DNA of 25,000 nucleotides from Priapulus caudatus. Lineage: Eukaryota; Priapulida; Priapulimorpha; Priapulimorphida; Priapulidae. Where the stretch lies: NCBI RefSeq assembly GCF_000485595.1, contig NW_014577290.1, positions 72,383 through 97,382 of the forward strand. Reading direction: 5' to 3'. The notes beneath the pieces were generated by a model. It made no database searches. It saw nothing but the letters and a program-made list of their open reading frames with translations, and was not told the origin of the DNA. The translations under genes and the position numbers were made by a program. Positions 19,713 through 25,000 of this stretch are shown piece after piece (position 1 is the stretch's first letter; every line of letters begins with the position of its first letter).

Positions 19713-21306
19713 TCAACCCTCGTTAACATGTTTCAATTTGATTTTCTCGTAATGTTCTTGGAACAACTCCTGTCGCCACTTCTTTTTCTGGCGTTGTTCT
19801 GCTACTGCTTTATAGCTATACTCGTCCATGCTGATATTTAGGCTCTGTGGGCTGTCATAATAGCTGTTGTACTTCTTCCACTTGCCTGGTGGGATGTATT
19901 TCTGATTGCGTGGCAAGAGTGTACGGAGGAGGCCTGCAAGTAAATGGAGCAAAGTAAACATCGAGGACCAAAAATACTTTACTATACATTCGAAAACATT
20001 CAAACAGATTGAGCCTGTTGAAGCTAATTGCATATCATACCGATAGTCGAGAGTATTCTAAAGAGATGAGCTCTAAGTATACCTGACCTCCTGTTTTGTA
20101 GAATTTATGTATCATTTGGTATCCAAATTTTTCTGGCAAATTTGATGAAAAGTGGTCAGCAATATTTTGAAAAATTTGCCCATATGCAGCATGGCCATAT
20201 ATCCTTAATATGAAGAGCATAGGTAAAGTCAATGAGGTTTATGATGTACTTGTGAGAAGAAAGTTCAAGATCGAACTGCATATTCCAGTTCCCCATTGAA
20301 TTTTTACCCTTGACCTCATTTTGACCTGCTCATATTATTTTGCATTGTGCCTGTGTGTGCAAGATACGAGCACTGTCATTGTGATTTGTGCTGCTATTTC
20401 TGTCTGGTAGATGCTCATGCCAATCTACTGGCCAAATTCAACCAAGTCATACGAGATTAAAATTTTGGTCAAATGACAACATTTTTACGGCGCTGTGCAC
20501 AGGTGTTTTGACTGCTGTGTTTACATCATGGTCCGTGAGCGTAACTTACAATGATGAATGATGAGAAAAGCACATCTCCATTTACCTGCTCTTTGTGCCT
20601 GCTGTAGAGTTCGCTGCATCTTCCACTGGGATTTCTGACACAGTCCTGTGATGCGCCTGGGCAGCAAACGACCTTCATCTGACAGAAACTGCCTTATGAC
20701 CAATACATCCTGGAAATATATTGATAATCAGGACAAATACACTTATACATGGTACTTAAGTATTAAGGATTCTAGCAAGGCACTTGTAAAACTGTTCCTG
20801 CATTAAACTAATGATCCGTGCATCATTTCGGTATAGACCAACAGATTTTGCGAATAACAATGTGTAAGGTAGCTGCACTTGCTGAGACCGACTGGTGGTT
20901 AAATAAAGGAGCTTACTGTGTGTGAGATCTCGATGCCAAGCCTGCAGAGTGGACATGCTCCATGTGGATCGTCGACCGACAGCAATTGCTTCGATCTATC
21001 CTTCACCTCAATAGGTACAGCTTCTATCTACAAGCACGTTTTAAAATGCCCTGGTCAAAAATGGCTAAACAAACATAAATGCTGTCGAGTGTACAAAAGC
21101 TCTACAGGGACGCCACCTACAGGAATATATTCCCTGTATAAACTGCAATTTTATAAAATGGTTGTAATAGGCTTGTGCATCAGTGAAGGGCGTGGAGTTG
21201 ATCTCTTTCATCACTATCTGAACATTCACATTTTGTTTTCACTAAAATAAGCCCCGTCACAAATAAATACTCACAACAGTCGTGTTTCCACTTTCAGTTC
21301 TCTTTA
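19713..21306 (-). CDS. MRPS18A: MRPS18A (mL66), mitochondrial ribosomal protein, 5' exon missing
   Basis: Four minus-strand exons join in phase: 21306-21275 (only 32 nt), 21027-20917, 20709-20586 and 19933-19713 (TGA). Together they encode about 161 residues; human MRPS18A has 196, so a short N-terminal exon with the mitochondrial presequence is missing. Landmarks: T-E-S-G-N-T-T-V-I-E (human EGKTTIIE), the zinc-type G-A-C-P-L-C-R (human QCPICRW), D-V-L-V-I-R-Q-F-L, then L-L-P-R-R-I-T-G-L-C-Q, which marks the 18A paralogue (human MLPRKITGLCQ) rather than 18B or 18C, and A-Q-R-A-G-L-L. The C-terminal 60 residues are basic and probably helical (Q-R-Q-K-K-K-W-R-Q-E-L-F) and differ from human. The protein sits in the large mitoribosomal subunit. 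It is convergent with RSPH9, as in human. Confidence 0.88.
20201..20585. other. Part of MRPS18A last intron, no gene
   Basis: Non-coding segment of the intron between 20586 and 19933. It contains a phrase (TTTTTACCCTTGACCTCATT) that looks like a dispersed repeat, but no termini can be defined. Short frames on the minus strand at 20035-20232 match nothing I recognise. Confidence 0.4.
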
Positions 21307-21558
21307 CTGCAACATAAAATAATGCAATTTCAACATCATGCTTGCAATTCCACATAGTACCTTATATTAATTATGAATATACTTTATTTTATGCAAATGT
21401 AGTTTGGGCACATTTACATATTCTGATCAACCTTGTTTCTAAAATGTTACCCACCAATTATTGTATATATCTTTGATATATAAATAAGGGCTGGACAGCA
21501 CAGTGTCCGGAGTAATTCACTTGGGGGTTATTTACAATTTAATCCTGTTATTATTTAC

Positions 21559-21618
21559 CTTCACAATGAGTGCAATATAATTTACCATCATAATTATCAG
21601 GGAAAGTTACTATATTTA
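21559..21618 (-). other. Exon-like 60-nt segment with a CxxC motif
   Basis: On the minus strand a TTTTTTACAG acceptor and an AAG/GTAAAT donor bracket exactly 60 nt. The phase-1 frame reads F-P-D-N-Y-D-G-K-L-Y-C-T-H-C-E. Its phase (1 in, 1 out) would let it splice in front of the 32-nt MRPS18A exon without breaking the frame. The peptide resembles the start of BED/CGGBP1-like transposon-derived zinc fingers (DGKLYCTxC), so it is more likely a transposon remnant than part of MRPS18A. No ATG lies in frame upstream. Confidence 0.25.
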
Positions 21619-21783
21619 CTGTAAAAAATGAAATTTGAATTCACATTATTAAAAGGTATATCCACCTCACGCCTAGTAATAGTTTCAGCAACATTGATTT
21701 TCAGACAGAATACTTTTATTCTCATATACAGGGCAGTATTTTCATCGAATGTCCCCTACTATTGTTGGGTTACATTATTGTAT

Positions 21784-21816
21784 CTAGTAGTAGTAGTACT
21801 AGTACTAGTAGTAGTA
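21784..21816. repeat. Palindromic (TAG)n/(CTA)n microsatellite
   Basis: TAGTAGTAGTAC-TAG-TACTAGTAGTAG, a short self-complementary trinucleotide tract immediately left of the first 9-bp target site of the MULE-type pair. Confidence 0.8.
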
Positions 21817-22078
21817 ATCTACGCGAACGATAGCTCTAGTACTATATAGCCCGCGTACAGTTGCCGCAGGGCTATAGAACATTCTATTACGAATGCTAGG
21901 GACCAACTTATTCACGGTTACTCGCGGCTATAAAACGTCTGTGGTAGGCAATGTGTCTGTGATAGGCTGTGTCTCATCCAAAGTGTATATGTCTTAAGTT
22001 ATATCAGCTACTAATGTTTAACCTCTAACTATCATTGAAATGGTCTACTTGTGGTATTTCTTGTAAACGAACATTATT

Positions 22079-22222
22079 GGACAAAAACCTTGTTGTTGTC
22101 AAGTAACAATCAAATTAAGCGATCAAAAAAGATGGTACGTAATATTAGTTTTGTCATGAAAGATGAGCAAATTGCTATTATTATTAATATTAATTTGTTA
22201 CTTGACAACAACGTTTTTGTCC
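22079..22222. repeat. 144-bp hairpin MITE-like segment inside copy A
   Basis: GGACAAAAACCTTGTTGTTG...AAGTAACAA (22079-22109) faces its near-exact complement TTGTTACTTGACAACAACGT...TTGTCC (22195-22222), with a three-base length difference. Copy B diverges from copy A at this point (after AACGAACATT), so the hairpin may be an insertion. No target duplication is evident. Confidence 0.6.
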
Positions 22223-22256
22223 ACAACCAACACAACCCGCCCACCATAGTTCCCGC

Positions 22257-22628
22257 TAGTGATGTCACGATCATCGATTATACTCGATCATCGGTTGAAC
22301 AGTGGCTCGAACCAAGCGCTTGGTTATCAAAATCCATAATCAATTTCATCGAGAAAAAAAAATCGAAAAAGTGATGAGAATCAGAGATATCATCGCTACT
22401 ATGCAAGTTATCCTTTATTAACATACATGTATTATACACACAGTAGTAAACAGTGCAAAAAAAACAGTAAACAGGGCTAAACAAGCACATACATGCACAC
22501 ACGTACATGCACACGACGTTACGCACACGCAGGCATTCAACACCCCGAGTAACCGATTGTAACCGATCATCGGTTACTTGGGTCCAACCGATGATCGATT
22601 ACGAAATTACAACCGATTGACAACACTA
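22257..22628. mobile_element. 372-bp hAT-type element with perfect 8-bp target duplication
   Basis: The termini TAGTGATGTCA and TGACAACACTA are inverted with one mismatch. The 8-bp sequence GTTCCCGC lies directly outside both ends (22249-22256 and 22629-22636). An 8-bp duplication with (T/C)AGTG...CAC(T)A ends is the hAT hallmark. Subterminal CGATCATCGGTT-type words are repeated near both ends (22284-22295, 22560-22603). No transposase. It is nested in MULE-type copy A and is therefore younger than it. Confidence 0.85.
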
Positions 22629-22735
22629 GTTCCCGCTGACTGGCTGGAGTAAGTTGGTCCCCGAGCATTCGTAATAGAATGTTCTATAGCCCTGCGGCAA
22701 CTGTAAAGTGTACGTGGGCTATAGTACTAGAGCTA

Positions 22736-22744
22736 CGCGAACGA
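22736..22744. repeat. Shared 9-bp target site between two MULE-type copies
   Basis: CGCGAACGA. It is the right duplication of copy A and the left duplication of copy B at once, and forms the loop of the perfect-looking palindrome spanning 22653-22819. Confidence 0.85.
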
Positions 22745-23108
22745 TAGCTCTAGTACTATAGCCCGCGTACAGTTGCCGCAGGGCTATAGAACATTCTATT
22801 ACGAATGCTAGGGACCAACCCGCTGACTGCCGCTGCTGCAGTGCCACCAAAAATGGCCGTTTGAAGTTCGTAAATCGAATGTTCGTTCACAAAAAGAACC
22901 GCAAGCAGACCATTTCAACGATAGTTAGAGGTTAAATTTTAATTGGGGATATAACTTAAGACATATTTACTTCGGCTAAGAGGCATTAATTGCCTACCAC
23001 GGACGTATTATAGCCGTGAGTAACCGTGAATAAGTTGGTCCCTAGCATTCGAAATAGAATGTCCTATAGCCCTGCGGCAACTGTACGCGGGCTATAGTAT
23101 TAGAGCTA
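22745..23108. mobile_element. MULE-type non-autonomous element, copy B
   Basis: 364 bp with inverted ends TAGCTCTAGTACTATAGCCC and, at the right, GGGCTATAGTATTAGAGCTA. It is flanked by CGCGAACGA (22736-22744) and CGCGAATGA (23109-23117), a 9-bp duplication with one change. It lies in the opposite orientation to copy A and lacks A's nested insertions, so it shows the uninterrupted form of the family. A further fragment of the same end (GTACGCGGGCTATAGTACTA) occurs at 24530-24549. Confidence 0.8.
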
Positions 23109-23614
23109 CGCGAATGAATGCCCCCAAGTACACAGGCACTTGGAACGTCTCAATAATAAAAAAAATGTAAACCCAAAATGTATTTACTACCAACGTCTTA
23201 ATGTTTCTCTACACTATTTCGCCTATTATTGCCGATAACTTGCTGTAAATGCCGTTCAAATGCTCATCTGCAACACACAAGTACACCGCACGCCCGTCCT
23301 GTGCACAAACAACATGAATAAGAGAGCAGGTAAGAAAGCGTGATCGCAAAATTCGCTCGACGCTCGCTTCATTTCACACCTTTACAGCACGAATACACAT
23401 ACAACAGCTTCCATCTTGGTATATATGTCTATCTAAATGTTCACTTGTTCGAATTATAACTCTGGCCTTTGTTCTTACCTACTCCCGCCAGAGATATCTC
23501 GTGAAATCCTGCAGGAAATGTTCTCTCCGTGAAAATTTAAAGAGGATGAGATGTCTGTTTATACACGAGTAATGGGGCGCATTGCATGCCGGGATGAGCT
23601 GCTGGCTGCGACTA

Positions 23615-23813
23615 GGGGCAGCGCGTCTCCCAAGTCCGAAAGGCGCCGAATTATTAGTATTATTATTTTTTTGAATTAGGGTTAGGATTAGGGTTAGGGT
23701 TAGGGTTAACTGATTTCTATATCCACAACTTATTTATACTAATAATGCGCCATCTAGCGGATCACTATCTCCCCTGAGACCTACTATTTCGGACATGGGA
23801 GACACGCTGCCCC
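23615..23813. mobile_element. 199-bp MITE with TA duplication and internal TTAGGG repeats
   Basis: 27-bp terminal inverted repeats with two mismatches (GGGGCAGCGYGTCTCCCA...GTCCGAAA) at 23615-23641 and 23787-23813. TA lies on each side (23613-23614, 23814-23815). The interior has an interstitial telomere-like tract. TA duplication fits a Tc1/mariner-type MITE. Confidence 0.8.
23676..23705 (+). repeat. Interstitial telomere-like repeat (TTAGGG)5
   Basis: Five tandem hexamers, four TTAGGG and one TTAGGA, inside the TA-flanked MITE. Its position inside a transposon argues against a chromosome end or fusion point. Confidence 0.9.
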
Positions 23814-23890
23814 TAGAGGCATTCTTAGCTGCTACCTGCCTCCGAGCTCCGTTTCGAGGCCCGCCAAGCCAAGCATAACGCGTGCGGGCA

Positions 23891-23898
23891 TGACGTCA
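23891..23898. promoter_or_regulatory. Perfect CRE motif TGACGTCA in a CpG-rich patch
   Basis: TGACGTCA lies in a CpG-rich stretch (23820-23935) of the 1.44-kb element. It could be transposon promoter sequence, or part of a promoter for the unlocated MRPS18A first exon. No linked exon was found, so a role is only possible. Confidence 0.2.
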
Positions 23899-23980
23899 CG
23901 CACACACGACTACAGCGATTGATCGAAAGTAGCACCGTTAGGGATTTTCGGATGATACGTCCTCTTTACATTTTCACGGC

Positions 23981-24496
23981 CAGGGTTCAACATTAACTTT
24001 TTATTTCACTAGACCATCGGTCTAGTAATGGAGGAAAACCACTAGCCCTGACCTAACTTTCACTAGCCCAGACCCAGACCATTGTTATGAAAAACTTTAT
24101 TTAGATAAGAGTGTGTCATCGTATGAATTCATAGATGCTGTTTCCCGCGCTTTAAATCACGCGTGGGCCGAGTTCACGTGCTGCATTCGTATTCTACCAC
24201 GGGCATACACGAGCGCACAGTTTATCGATCGTCTACTGCGGCTGGCAGTAAGCCACGTTATTGTTTTTGCTGAAGGGTAGACTGGTATCCGGCCTCACGC
24301 TCTGCTAGACAATGTACACGCTCTGCGACAAACAGTGCAGCCGCGAACCAGTCTAGCCAGAGGTGACCTTTCAGTGCAATATATATGACCAATTCTAACA
24401 CGACCAGTCGGGCTACTATAGCACTCTGGTTGTATGCGACCAGACCAAGCATTTACCCGACTAGATTGGTCGAACGTGGGTTAGTGTCGAACCCTG
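23981..24496. mobile_element. 516-bp element with CAGGGTTC termini and ACGGC duplication
   Basis: The left end CAGGGTTCAACATTAAC and right end GTTAGTGTCGAACCCTG are inverted with two mismatches. ACGGC occurs directly on both sides (23976-23980 and 24497-24501), a 5-bp target duplication. The interior contains GGTCTAGTAATGG and GACCAGACC-type words near the two ends. No transposase. CAGGG ends suggest hAT, but a 5-bp duplication is short for that superfamily, so the class is open. Confidence 0.7.
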
Positions 24497-24580
24497 ACGG
24501 CGCAATAATTTTGCCTGCGGCAGTCAATGTACGCGGGCTATAGTACTAGAGATATGGTTCCAAGTGCCTGTGCCCAAGTA

Positions 24581-24682
24581 TAGCTGATAGGGTCTATGTC
24601 CCCCAGGGTACTGCCGGAACGTACCTTGGGTACGGTCCGGTATACCGGAACGTACCCTGGTACTAAATACTACTATCTAATA
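24581..24682. other. Short repeated CCGGAACGTACC segment
   Basis: GCCGGAACGTACCTTGGGTA and ACCGGAACGTACCCTGGTAC lie 33 bp apart in direct orientation, with GGTAC/GTACC palindromic words. No gene. Confidence 0.5.
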
Positions 24683-25000
24683 CAGTGCTCGAAATAAGCG
24701 TTGTCCGGTTGTCCGAGACAACCAGAATTTGCGCGCGGATCAACCTAACGTTTCTGAGCATTGTCCGGTGGACAACCAAGAAACCCTATCTCTAACCCTA
24801 ACCTAACTCTAACCGACTCGGCTGTCTTATATACGCGTGGTACCCAATTAATCTATGGTGTATAACCTTTTGCTTTCAATATTTTGCATCTGAACTGACA
24901 ATCAATCCCATGCAACCAACTGGTATAGGCTAGCTGGCACAATAATGTTCAGTTTCATACTCCAAATCGAGTGTTTTCTAGCTCATCAAGAAATCTTAAT
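24683..25000. mobile_element. Possible hAT-like left terminus running off the window
   Basis: CAGTGCTCGAAATAAGC at 24683 resembles hAT termini. Inverted TTGTCCGGTTGTCC/GTCCGGTGGACAA words and degenerate CCCTAA repeats (24782-24815) follow. The matching right end is not in the window, so the element cannot be closed. Confidence 0.35.

Larger units (their letters stand above)
21831..22735. mobile_element. MULE-type non-autonomous element, copy A (with nested insertions)
   Basis: The left end is TAGCTCTAGTACTATA and the right end TATAGTACTAGAGCTA, inverted, with homology extending about 75 bp inward to GGGACCAAC/GTTGGTCCC. It is flanked by CGCGAACGA at 21822-21830 and 22736-22744, a 9-bp target duplication as made by Mutator-like elements. 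The 905-bp length includes a 372-bp hAT-type element with its 8-bp duplication and a 144-bp hairpin; without them it is about 380 bp, close to copy B. The left arm matches the inverted right half of copy B for about 260 bp. No transposase. Confidence 0.8.
23131..24572. mobile_element. 1.44-kb hAT-type element carrying nested elements
   Basis: Exact 16-bp terminal inverted repeats CACAGGCACTTGGAAC (23131-23146) and GTTCCAAGTGCCTGTG (24557-24572), with the 8-bp sequence CCCAAGTA directly outside both (23123-23130 and 24573-24580). This matches hAT-type integration. Inside are a TA-flanked MITE (23615-23813), an inverted pair CCGTGAAAAT...AGAGGA at 23527-23546/23960-23979, a CAGGGTTC-ended element (23981-24496) and a fragment of the MULE-type end. 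No transposase frame is seen, and a 64-codon frame at 24258-24452 has no likeness to one. Confidence 0.8.

Noticed and set aside
22051-22526. Plus- and minus-strand open frames of 82-107 codons
   Set aside because: They cross the boundaries of nested transposons (hairpin and hAT element) and encode no known domain.
23470-23526. First exon of MRPS18A ending at the good minus-strand donor AGTAG/GTAAGA (about 23478)
   Set aside because: In the phase required by the next exon an upstream TAA closes the frame without any ATG.
23676-23705. Chromosome end or ancient fusion marked by TTAGGG
   Set aside because: Only five units, enclosed by the inverted ends of a MITE and normal sequence on both sides.

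Overview
The window is nuclear DNA of an intron-rich, ciliated animal, most likely a marine invertebrate. The genes are split by GT/AG introns. They include a radial-spoke protein and a mitochondrial ribosomal protein, and the rest is a dense mosaic of animal-type transposons (CR1-like and other LINEs, an LTR, hAT-, MULE- and TA-type non-autonomous DNA elements, TTAGGG repeats). The sequence alone does not name the species. There are no operons and no RNA gene I can support.

Layout. 1-1272: truncated copy of a foldback repeat. 2692-2922 (-): last exon of a small protein resembling the ciliary microtubule inner protein CIMIP1 (C20orf85/LLC1). 3144-7073: complete 3.9-kb foldback element with a TA target duplication and long arms of GA/CT-rich tandem repeats. 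7895-10395: remains of a CR1-like LINE (-) split by a ~0.93-kb solo LTR. 10839-14855 (-): NUDT22 in three exons, with DNA transposon copies in both introns. 15190-19148 (+): RSPH9 in five exons, sharing a 334-bp divergent promoter with NUDT22; its first intron holds a LINE 3' fragment and a hAT-like element. 19713-21306 (-): MRPS18A, four of its exons, tail-to-tail with RSPH9; its first exon is not found. 21307-25000: nested DNA transposons and no recognisable gene. Here target-site duplications let the insertion order be read: two MULE-type copies side by side, a hAT element inside one of them, and a separate 1.44-kb hAT-type element that itself carries smaller elements.

Function. RSPH9 (radial spoke head) and the CIMIP1-like exon are axonemal. 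NUDT22 is a UDP-sugar pyrophosphatase and MRPS18A is a mitoribosome subunit. They are ordinary housekeeping or ciliary genes and not a pathway. What stands out is the RSPH9/MRPS18A convergent pair, which is also adjacent in human, the shared NUDT22-RSPH9 promoter with a candidate RFX X-box, and the transposon stratigraphy. Part of the foldback element (about 4110-6760) carries scattered one-base indels that look like unpolished long-read sequence. I found no convincing new protein-based system.
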